From Parachlamydiales bacterium (GTDB taxonomy: Bacteria > Chlamydiota > Chlamydiia > Chlamydiales > SM23-39): a stretch of 6,648 bases of DNA. Positions 1-5,819 of this stretch are shown here, piece by piece. Location of the stretch: positions 1 through 6,648 of the forward strand of contig JAGVDZ010000041.1 of assembly GCA_020058465.1 (NCBI GenBank), in the 5' to 3' direction. Each line of letters begins with the position of its first letter. Position 1 is the first letter of the stretch. The notes under the pieces were generated by a model. That model did no database searches and was not told where the DNA came from. It was given only the letters and a program-made list of their open reading frames with translations. Both the position numbers and the translations under genes were made by a program.

Positions 1-1
1 A

Positions 2-1978
2 GCTTTGTACCTATTCCAATATGGCATCCCCTTAAGCTTCATCAAAACTATCTACGATGACTGTATCAATCAAATCGACTTGGAAACAAAATGCACCCGC
101 GGGCTTGCCTACGAAGAGACGGAGGCTCACCGAAAATTTGTCTCCTTATTTGGTGTTTCGCTTTCAGAGTCACAAAGTAAAACCCTGCCAGAGCTTCAAT
201 TACTTCTTTTCCAAGATCGAAGTCGCCTTTCCAGGTGGGTTCCCTACTTTCTCGCCACTGTCCAAGCCCCTGGCCAATACGTCACCATCACTCCTCATAC
301 CCAAGCTCTTTTCATTGCACAAGCAGCCGGCATTTCAGCCACCCAAGGGTGTGGAGGATTTCCCGATAAGATGAAGGCTCTATCCCAAGAGGGTCCTAAT
401 CTAGGTTTAGCCACCATGGTCGATCGCTTTCGACAACTAGCGACCAAACACCCTTTACTTCGCTACAACCCATCTTATCCAAATAGGATCGTTTCTGAAA
501 TCCTCCATCAATCGAACAATACTGCCATTCTCATCGATGGGTGTGGGGCCTTCTTGGACTTGTCAACTGACGAAATCGCAAGACAGCTTCAAAATACAAA
601 CCAAACTCTTTCTTCAGTCGGATTCTTCGATCAGCAAGGCATCCTTCAGACGCTCGATCGTCAACCTATTGCCCACGTTGAAGGTCACGGTCAGGTGTAC
701 AGACATAAAGATGCTCGGGGTGCCGACGCCATACTACCTCCCAAATGGTGTGTGATTCTTCTCAAAGGGAACGAAGACATAGATACAGTGCTCCAAGCCA
801 TCGGAAGGTTGCGTAGAGATGATCATGAAGTACAGTTTGCCCTTCCTACCAGAAATCCTGTTCAAACCGGCCAAGCGCTCTTTGACCAAATCCAAAAGAA
901 CACAGAGGCCTACCACCAAAAAGATCTATTTGCTGCCCTCAAGAGCAAGATTGCCTCCTACGGATTCGATGATGCCATCTCCACCCTTCTACAATGTCAA
1001 ACTGCCCAAGAGGCTATATCTCAAAGAGATTCCATCGGAGAGCTCGTTCAAACGATCCCTTCTTTCTGGCAAGGTAAAGGCGCCTACTTTCACGCTTGCA
1101 AACAAATCCCCCGTGCAACAGCTCCCATCGACATCTTAAATAGGCTATGGCAAGCTAAAACCAATCTTCCATCCCCATGGACTGAGAACCTCATCGGACA
1201 ATTACCCGAGACTGTGTTGGACCATACAAACGATATGGGTGTCCTTACAGAAAGGGAACAAGAGCAAGAGCAGGAACAAGAAGTGATCGCTGAGCGCCAT
1301 GTGGATCGATATCTGAGAGCACTTGGTACCCTCCCTTTTCATCACTCCCACTACGCGCTGCATACACTCAAGGCACTGCTACCCCAAAGCATGGCTGCAC
1401 CACCAACTCTTTGGATTTCTGAAAATCTAAGACCCTTGAATAGACCCCTACATCATTCAAGCAACCCATCGAGGATGTGGGGATGGAGTGTTCTACGAAG
1501 CCTTTATGAACCAGATCTCAACCGGCTACACTATATCGCCGTATATCCAAGCTGGAACCATCTTGACGATCATTTAAAACTTCACGCTTCAAACCCTTTG
1601 TCCACAGGTCCTGTGACAATTGCCCTCTCGATCGAAGACACTTCTTGTTTAAGCTCATCTCCACAAAGCGCGATCGCCTACTATGACACCATCACTCATG
1701 ACTTTCTCAAACCCATCTCATGGCCTAAGGAACACCAAGATCAAGTCATGTGCCATATCGCCCTCTTGAAACTGCTCGTAGCTGTCCAACTAGAACGCTA
1801 TCACTACAGCATCGAAGAGTGGGACGCTCTTCTCACATGGCTTGGCACACTCGATCAGCAACAAAAACAAGATCTCGCCAAACATATCCACGATCAAGCC
1901 CTAGCTACATCACCATTGAGGCAATCTGCCTTTGAAACATCGAATCTATACAGGATTTTGAATCCTGTAGCAGTTTAA
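2..1978 (+). CDS. C-terminal part of a giant DUF3638/DUF3645-like, SF2-helicase-like protein (5' end outside window)
   Basis: The reading frame is open from the first full codon (base 2) to the TAA at 1976-1978, so the gene starts upstream of the window; the TTG at 5-7 is only an in-frame codon. Numbering from that TTG, an SF2 motif III-like SAT lies at 111-113 (then TQGCGGFP). ILIDGCGAFLDLSTDEIA spans 175-192. A KDARGADAILP segment (235-245) is followed by VILLKGNEDIDTVLQAIGRL and an RR pair (to 271), which resembles helicase motif VI. This order recalls the C-terminal half of fungal DUF3638/DUF3645 proteins, where an alanine/glycine-rich 'RGTD.KLP' block precedes a 'QA.MR.R' block. A Glu-Gln repeat (418-426) sits where such proteins have an EQE-rich linker. 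The C-terminal 200 residues are soluble and unrecognised. No signal peptide or membrane segment is visible in this part. Fungal members are sometimes labelled ubiquitin hydrolases; nothing seen here demonstrates that activity. The family assignment is from motif memory. Confidence 0.72.
   Translation, partial: ALYLFQYGIPLSFIKTIYDDCINQIDLETKCTRGLAYEETEAHRKFVSLFGVSLSESQSKTLPELQLLLFQDRSRLSRWVPYFLATVQAPGQYVTITPHTQALFIAQAAGISATQGCGGFPDKMKALSQEGPNLGLATMVDRFRQLATKHPLLRYNPSYPNRIVSEILHQSNNTAILIDGCGAFLDLSTDEIARQLQNTNQTLSSVGFFDQQGILQTLDRQPIAHVEGHGQVYRHKDARGADAILPPKWCVILLKGNEDIDTVLQAIGRLRRDDHEVQFALPTRNPVQTGQALFDQIQKNTEAYHQKDLFAALKSKIASYGFDDAISTLLQCQTAQEAISQRDSIGELVQTIPSFWQGKGAYFHACKQIPRATAPIDILNRLWQAKTNLPSPWTENLIGQLPETVLDHTNDMGVLTEREQEQEQEQEVIAERHVDRYLRALGTLPFHHSHYALHTLKALLPQSMAAPPTLWISENLRPLNRPLHHSSNPSRMWGWSVLRSLYEPDLNRLHYIAVYPSWNHLDDHLKLHASNPLSTGPVTIALSIEDTSCLSSSPQSAIAYYDTITHDFLKPISWPKEHQDQVMCHIALLKLLVAVQLERYHYSIEEWDALLTWLGTLDQQQKQDLAKHIHDQALATSPLRQSAFETSNLYRILNPVAV
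1256..1282 (+). repeat. In-frame Glu-Gln hexanucleotide repeat (EQ)4E
   Basis: Four successive GAR-CAR codon pairs plus a final GAA encode alternating Glu and Gln at residues 418-426 of the giant protein. The codons vary (GAA/GAG, CAA/CAG), so the repeat is kept at protein level more strictly than at DNA level. It lies between the helicase-like core and the C-terminal region and is probably a charged helical linker or short coiled coil. Confidence 0.7.
1949..1969 (+). promoter_or_regulatory. Perfect 9-bp hairpin at the 3' end of the DUF3638-like gene, just before epmB
   Basis: TACAGGATT (1949-1957) and AATCCTGTA (1961-1969) are exact reverse complements around a TTG loop. The structure ends 7 bases before the stop codon's last two bases and about 10 bases before the epmB Shine-Dalgarno sequence. 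Only three T residues follow it (1973-1976 region reads GTTTAA), so it is not a classical intrinsic terminator. It could be an RNA processing site, a transcript-end stabiliser, a leaky attenuator or chance. The structure is seen directly; any role is inferred. Confidence 0.4.
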
Positions 1979-1985
1979 AAGGTGG
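1979..1985 (+). promoter_or_regulatory. Ribosome binding site of epmB
   Basis: AAGGTGG, one mismatch from AAGGAGG, begins inside the intergenic bases right after the TAA of the preceding gene and lies 3-6 bases before the ATG at 1989. It fixes the start of the aminomutase and supports translation from the same transcript as the upstream gene. Confidence 0.65.
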
Positions 1986-1988
1986 ACA

Positions 1989-3020
1989 ATGGCAGTCGAC
2001 CCTTCCCCCCCCTTGTGGAGGCAAATTCAGAAAAAGAATTTCACCGATATTCAAGCTCTTGCTGATTTTTTAAAGTTGAGCGAAGAAAATCGAAGTCGAG
2101 TCTTACAAAAGTCTCCATTTCCTCTCAATCTCCCTTTGAGACTAGCTCAAAAGATCGAACGCAACTGCCTCGAAGATCCAATTTTCAAACAATTTCTACC
2201 AATAAAAGAAGAAATTTATACCACCTTCGGAAGTATAGAGCCGGTGGAAGACCAACGCTTTCGACTGACTCCAAAGCTCTTACAAAAATACGACCATCGT
2301 GCCCTTCTTATCTGTTCCTCAGCTTGCGCGATGCATTGCCGCTACTGCTTTCGTCAAAACTTTCCCTACGAGACAAAAATACAAGGGTTCGCCCAAGAGT
2401 TGGCTATTCTTCAACAAGATACAACCCTCTCAGAGGTCATCTTAAGTGGGGGTGATCCCCTCTCTTTATCGACTGCCTCACTAGGACAGCTCTTGCTATC
2501 TCTTGAAAGGATCAACCACTTGAAAAGGATCCGATTTCACACACGGTTTCCCATAGGAATTCCTGAGAGAATCGACAAGCCTTTCCTTGACCTCCTACGA
2601 TCTAGCTCAAAACAGATTCTATTTGTGATTCACTGCAATCACCCTAAAGAGCTCGATCCAGATATTCTCTCTGCTTTAAAGCAGGTGCAAAGGCTAGGCA
2701 TTCCTGTGCTCAATCAATCCGTCCTACTCAGGGGAGTGAACGACGACGTAACAACCCTTGCTGCCCTTTCGGAAGCTCTCGTCAATAGCGGCATTCTCCC
2801 TTACTATCTCCATGCACATGACCCTGTGCAAGGGACGGAACATTTCGATGTTCCTGATGAACGAGGGGCATCTCTAATAGCGTCCTTACAAACCAAACTT
2901 TCTGGGTACGCCGTACCGAAATTTGTACGAGAAATCCCCGGCATGGCTAGTAAAACCCCAATTTCCAATCATAAAGAGCTCAGGCTGCAGTCAAGTTGTC
3001 AATCTTTGCCGCTAGAATAA
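1989..3020 (+). CDS. epmB: EF-P beta-lysylation protein EpmB (lysine 2,3-aminomutase, KamA/YjeK family)
   Basis: This radical SAM, PLP-dependent enzyme isomerises (S)-alpha-lysine to (R)-beta-lysine, which EpmA attaches to a conserved lysine of elongation factor P to help ribosomes through polyproline stretches. The protein has 343 residues, as in E. coli EpmB (342). The 4Fe-4S cluster motif CxxxCxxC is at C113, C117 and C120 in CAMHCRYCFRQNFPY. SGGDPL follows at 153-158. LNQSVLLRGVNDD (241-253) and PYYLHAHDPVQGTEHF (271-286) match the EpmB core. K322 in the IPGMASKTP segment corresponds to the PLP-binding lysine. The N-terminal region up to about residue 100 has the usual W...L....D....L pattern. 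The ATG is supported by AAGGTGG and lies 10 bases after the preceding stop, suggesting co-transcription. The last 13 codons overlap the convergent dehydratase gene. EpmB rather than catabolic KamA is favoured by length and by the CRYCFRxxFPY form. Neither efp nor epmA is in the window. Confidence 0.93.
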   Translation: MAVDPSPPLWRQIQKKNFTDIQALADFLKLSEENRSRVLQKSPFPLNLPLRLAQKIERNCLEDPIFKQFLPIKEEIYTTFGSIEPVEDQRFRLTPKLLQKYDHRALLICSSACAMHCRYCFRQNFPYETKIQGFAQELAILQQDTTLSEVILSGGDPLSLSTASLGQLLLSLERINHLKRIRFHTRFPIGIPERIDKPFLDLLRSSSKQILFVIHCNHPKELDPDILSALKQVQRLGIPVLNQSVLLRGVNDDVTTLAALSEALVNSGILPYYLHAHDPVQGTEHFDVPDERGASLIASLQTKLSGYAVPKFVREIPGMASKTPISNHKELRLQSSCQSLPLE

Positions 3021-3324
3021 AATCACTCTCCGTAAGTCCATCAATTTTGTGCGTCCAAATTTCAATATTCACCCTGCCATAGGCAATAGTTATATCAGGA
3101 TGATGATCTTCTGCCTCGGCAATCGCCCCTACCGCATTGACAAATGCAAGAGCATCTCTGAAATTCTTGAAGAGAACCTCCTTTTGGAGGTGATGTTCCT
3201 TAATCACATGCCAACCTTTGCCTAGCTGGCGATGTAGCTCCAATAGAGGAAGGCCTTGGAGCGGCCGAACTCCCCCACGGCAGGGGATACATTTTTTTTG
3301 AGCCAGATCGCGATTGGATTTCAT
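2980..3324 (-). CDS. phhB: Pterin-4a-carbinolamine dehydratase (4a-hydroxytetrahydrobiopterin dehydratase)
   Basis: This small cytoplasmic enzyme dehydrates 4a-hydroxytetrahydropterin to quinonoid dihydropterin, recycling the cofactor of aromatic amino acid hydroxylases; eukaryotic members also act as HNF1 dimerisation cofactors. From the ATG at 3324 it has 114 residues, normal for the family. The active-site signature EDHHPD is at 72-77 (H74, H75, P76), followed by WTHKIDGLTESDF with H92 and D101, the other expected conserved His and Asp. The N-terminal half carries LFKNFRDALAFVNAVG (51-66), typical of the fold, and a CIPCRGG motif (C12, C15) seen in a bacterial subgroup with an N-terminal extension. 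The ATG is chosen over a TTG six codons upstream because AAGGGG lies six bases before it. The gene points against epmB and overlaps it by 41 bases. No hydroxylase gene is visible, so its partner is unknown here. The symbol phhB is by family analogy; it is sometimes called pcd. Confidence 0.93.
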   Translation of the reverse strand: MKSNRDLAQKKCIPCRGGVRPLQGLPLLELHRQLGKGWHVIKEHHLQKEVLFKNFRDALAFVNAVGAIAEAEDHHPDITIAYGRVNIEIWTHKIDGLTESDFILAAKIDNLTAA

Positions 3325-3330
3325 AATAGA

Positions 3331-3336
3331 CCCCTT
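3331..3336 (-). promoter_or_regulatory. Ribosome binding site deciding the start of the pterin dehydratase
   Basis: On the minus strand AAGGGG ends six bases before the ATG at 3324-3322. This good spacing favours that ATG over the in-frame TTG at 3342-3340, which lies upstream of the site itself. Confidence 0.6.
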
Positions 3337-3361
3337 GCACAACTAATACCAAACTTAAGAA

Positions 3362-3389
3362 ATAATACATTCCGATTTTCTTTGCAAAA
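3362..3389 (-). promoter_or_regulatory. Candidate sigma-70-type promoter for the pterin dehydratase gene
   Basis: Read on the minus strand, TTTTGC (3389-3384) is separated by 16 bases from TATTAT (3367-3362), a five-of-six match to TATAAT. Transcription would begin near 3355, giving a leader of roughly 30 bases before the ATG at 3324. The -35 element is poor, so this is a weak pattern-based call. Confidence 0.33.
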
Positions 3390-3410
3390 ATAGGGACCTT
3401 CTTTCAAAAT
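3382..3410 (+). promoter_or_regulatory. Candidate promoter for the CPBP protease-MFS operon
   Basis: TTGCAA (3382-3387) and CAAAAT (3405-3410) are 17 bases apart, each matching four of six consensus positions. Transcription would begin near 3417, shortly before the GTG at 3434. It overlaps the candidate promoter of the divergent dehydratase gene, so the two could interfere or share control. The call is weak. Confidence 0.3.
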
Positions 3411-3433
3411 GCACCCCTGCTGAATTCGTAATC

Positions 3434-4573
3434 GTGGTTTTTTTTATGTGCTCATTCTTCGCCGTATCTCTGATCGCTTCTTTCACACTTCTTGCTCATG
3501 ACGTTGAAGATCTCACCGACTTCACCTCCCCCCACGATCAGACCTTGATCTCTCCCGAAGAGCTCATCCTTCTCCCGCAAGAGGACCTCGACAACAGTGC
3601 CCAAGTGGAAGAATTTGTTGAACCTCTAGAAGAGGAGATCGTTGCTTCAGAAGACCTCTCTTTTTTCCCCGAGTCCAGTTCTTTATCCCCCTCCCCAGAG
3701 ATGCCCAGTCTACCCGAGGCTCTCCCTAAGAAATCTTCTTTCTGGGCTCTATCTTTGAACGCACTGGCTCCCGGCCTTGGCCACTACTACCTTAAACAGC
3801 CAGAGACGGCAACCCCCCTCCTATCGACGTTTTTAGCTTCGGAAGCCGCTTTCATAGCTTCTGCAAGAAACTTGGATCGTTTCGAAGATCTCGTTGCGCC
3901 AACCTCAATCGTTGTGTCAACTACTGTGTTCTATTCCTGGTATGCAACCTACAGAGACGTCCGTCTCTACAACCATAACGATGGCTACAAGTACTCTATG
4001 CCAACAGATTCATTCAAAGATCTCGTCTGGGCCCCGTTCAACCCCGCCGTTCTCAAAAAGAAAGAAGTCTGGAGTGGTATTTTGGGCGGACTTGCCGCTG
4101 CTTTCGCTGTAACTCAACTCGAAGATCATTTTCTTTCTCTACCGAAGCTTTCGTTGATGGGCGATTGGCTTTCCCCCTCAATAGCTTTCCCAGTTGGCAT
4201 CGGTGAAGAGGCCTTCTTTCGAGGCTTTCTCCAATCCATCCTCTCAGAACCATTGACTCCTACAGGCAGCATCATTACCTCCAGCTTGTTGTTTGGAGCT
4301 GCCCACATTCCCAATGCAAGTCTGATGAATAAGGAAGAACGGTTAAAGTATTTCCAGATCTCGATCCCTTTTATCGCTTCTTTGGGAGGCTATTTCGGTT
4401 GGCTTACCCACAAAAACACCTCTTTGAAAGAAAGTGTGGCTGTCCACGCTTGGTACGATTTTGTCCTCTTCGCCTTGAGTGCTTGGGACATCTATCACGA
4501 TCGAGATAACAAAGTTGCCTCTTCAGATCGAAGTGTCGCCCCGACTTCATTCCAACTAGTTCTGCCCTTCTAA
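3434..4573 (+). CDS. CPBP (CAAX/Abi) family intramembrane glutamic endopeptidase with acidic extracytoplasmic region
   Basis: Three CPBP motifs are present in order: EEAFFR (E258, E259, R263), FGAAH (F287, H291) and HAWYD (H338, D342). In this family they form the glutamate-based active site of a membrane protease related to Rce1. The N-terminus has a hydrophobic segment (about 5-21) like a signal peptide, then about 75 residues very rich in Asp, Glu, Ser and Pro (23-97), probably disordered and outside the inner membrane. Residues 102-172 hold hydrophobic stretches beginning ALSLNALAPGLGHYYLKQ, which resembles the 'PGLGQ.Y' opening of DUF5683/TM2-like modules; further membrane segments fall at about 212-228, 248-270, 279-291, 307-323 and 333-350. 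The start is uncertain: GTG 3434 gives 379 residues and ATG 3446 gives 375, and neither has a clear Shine-Dalgarno sequence. The MFS gene follows after 10 bases. The substrate is unknown; bacterial members range from prenyl-protein proteases to bacteriocin immunity proteins. The last residues, FQLVLPF, end in Phe. Confidence 0.85.
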   Translation: MVFFMCSFFAVSLIASFTLLAHDVEDLTDFTSPHDQTLISPEELILLPQEDLDNSAQVEEFVEPLEEEIVASEDLSFFPESSSLSPSPEMPSLPEALPKKSSFWALSLNALAPGLGHYYLKQPETATPLLSTFLASEAAFIASARNLDRFEDLVAPTSIVVSTTVFYSWYATYRDVRLYNHNDGYKYSMPTDSFKDLVWAPFNPAVLKKKEVWSGILGGLAAAFAVTQLEDHFLSLPKLSLMGDWLSPSIAFPVGIGEEAFFRGFLQSILSEPLTPTGSIITSSLLFGAAHIPNASLMNKEERLKYFQISIPFIASLGGYFGWLTHKNTSLKESVAVHAWYDFVLFALSAWDIYHDRDNKVASSDRSVAPTSFQLVLPF

Positions 4574-4578
4574 AAGGA
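4572..4578 (+). promoter_or_regulatory. Ribosome binding site supporting a GTG start for the MFS gene
   Basis: AAAAGGA overlaps the TAA stop of the protease gene (4571-4573) and ends five bases before the GTG at 4584. It supports GTG as the start and implies coupled translation with the protease gene. No ATG lies nearby in frame. Confidence 0.6.
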
Positions 4579-4583
4579 TTTTC

Positions 4584-5819
4584 GTGTTATCGCGACGTGC
4601 CGGTTTCTCTCTTTGGTTATTAGCCTCTCTGTTTTATGCCTTCCAGTATCTATTGAGGGTCCTGCCTTCCGTCTTCATGGAAGACATCTTAGACCGTTTT
4701 CAGGTAACGGCGAGTGCCTTTGGTCAATTCTCCGGCATTTACTACATCGGTTACGCGTTTGCCCACCTTCCGATTGGCATAGCTCTCGATCGCTATGGGC
4801 CCAAGAAAGTTCTCAGCTGTTCCATTTGGCTTTGTTCGTTGGGCCTCCTTTCCTTGCTCGCCTTCGACTGGATAGTCCCCACATTCGGAAGACTCTTGAT
4901 TGGTATCGGCTCTTCAGCAGCTATCTTAGGCGTCTTCAAAGTGCTGAGAATGTCCTTCCCTGAAGAGCGTTTCACCAGAATGCTGAGCTTCTCTGTCACA
5001 ATCGGGTTGATTGGAGCCATCTACGGAGGCAGTCCCCTACAGTGGATGAAAACAGAACTGAGTTACACCGTGGTCGTCGCTCTCTTGTCCCTGCTCGGCC
5101 TTTTGCTAGGACTTGCAACGTATCTATTATGCCCTCAAAAAGATCAAGAATATGAAAGGGACACCTATTCTAAAGTGCGTCGAGTCCTCAAATCAAAAGG
5201 GATCCTAACCTCTTGCTTGCTGGCAGGCTGCATGGTGGGCCCTTTGGAGGGCTTCGCCGATGTTTGGGCAAAGCCTTTTCTGGAACAGGTCCACTTGATC
5301 GTTTCCACGTGGTCTTCCTCCCTCCCATCCTTGATTTTCATCGGCATGTGCCTTGGAGCCCCCATCTTAAATGGGTTAACTGAATGGGTAGGAGATACTC
5401 GAAAAGCGATCTTCTTAGCTGGCAGCCTTATGTTCACAGCCTTCGTCCTGCTTTTGACCTGTGTCCCAATGAGTCCTTGGCTTATAGGATCCCTTTTTAT
5501 GGCCATCGGAGTTGGTTCTGCCTACCAAATTCTCGCCATCTATCACATCTCAAGTCTCGCCCCCCGAGACGTTGTCGGGATTACCACCGCTTTAGCCAAC
5601 ATGGTCATCATGTGCTTCGGCTACGGATTTCACTCAGTCATAGGTGAAACAATATCCTTTTTTGGAGGAGCTGAAAATCCTATTGCTTTAAGTTACGGGT
5701 TGATCGTTATCCCCCTACTGCTCGCCGTCGGTGCTATCGGATTCATCCGATCCAAAAGCACTGCCCCAATTCTTTCCTCGGCACCTCAAGACCCCGACGA
5801 CGTCGAGGCTCACGCTTAG
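4584..5819 (+). CDS. Major facilitator superfamily (MFS) transporter, substrate unknown
   Basis: The 411-residue inner-membrane protein has the length and about twelve hydrophobic segments of an MFS secondary transporter. Its N-half contains LFYAFQYLLRVLPSVF (16-31), where a charged Arg sits in the first membrane helix. MFS motif A, GIALDRYGPKK (65-75), lies in the loop between helices 2 and 3. RLLIGIGSSAA (103-113) is the usual helix 4 Arg-containing motif. A charged central loop (about 184-206, KDQEYERDTYSKVRR) divides the halves, and the second half has a degenerate motif A equivalent around TEWVGDTRKA (266-275). The C-terminal tail (from about 390) is soluble and acidic. The first-helix pattern resembles COG2271-like transporters of intracellular gammaproteobacteria and chlamydiae, where sugar-phosphate, amino acid or siderophore substrates occur; the sequence does not settle which. 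It starts at a GTG preceded by AAAAGGA and is probably co-transcribed with the CPBP protease. Confidence 0.88.
   Translation: MLSRRAGFSLWLLASLFYAFQYLLRVLPSVFMEDILDRFQVTASAFGQFSGIYYIGYAFAHLPIGIALDRYGPKKVLSCSIWLCSLGLLSLLAFDWIVPTFGRLLIGIGSSAAILGVFKVLRMSFPEERFTRMLSFSVTIGLIGAIYGGSPLQWMKTELSYTVVVALLSLLGLLLGLATYLLCPQKDQEYERDTYSKVRRVLKSKGILTSCLLAGCMVGPLEGFADVWAKPFLEQVHLIVSTWSSSLPSLIFIGMCLGAPILNGLTEWVGDTRKAIFLAGSLMFTAFVLLLTCVPMSPWLIGSLFMAIGVGSAYQILAIYHISSLAPRDVVGITTALANMVIMCFGYGFHSVIGETISFFGGAENPIALSYGLIVIPLLLAVGAIGFIRSKSTAPILSSAPQDPDDVEAHA

Noticed and set aside
1..1978. Whether the first gene is a complete 657-residue protein starting at TTG 5-7
   Set aside because: The frame continues to the window edge without a stop, no ribosome binding site can be seen, and the conserved blocks correspond to the C-terminal portion of a much larger family.
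3182..3300. Tract of eight T residues at 3292-3299 as a minus- or plus-strand terminator tail
   Set aside because: It encodes the Lys-Lys stretch at the dehydratase N-terminus (AQKKC) and has no adjacent stable GC-rich stem in the correct orientation.
5794..5808. CGACGTCG palindrome near the 3' end of the MFS gene as an operator
   Set aside because: It is an isolated 8-base palindrome inside coding sequence, with no repeat elsewhere in the window.
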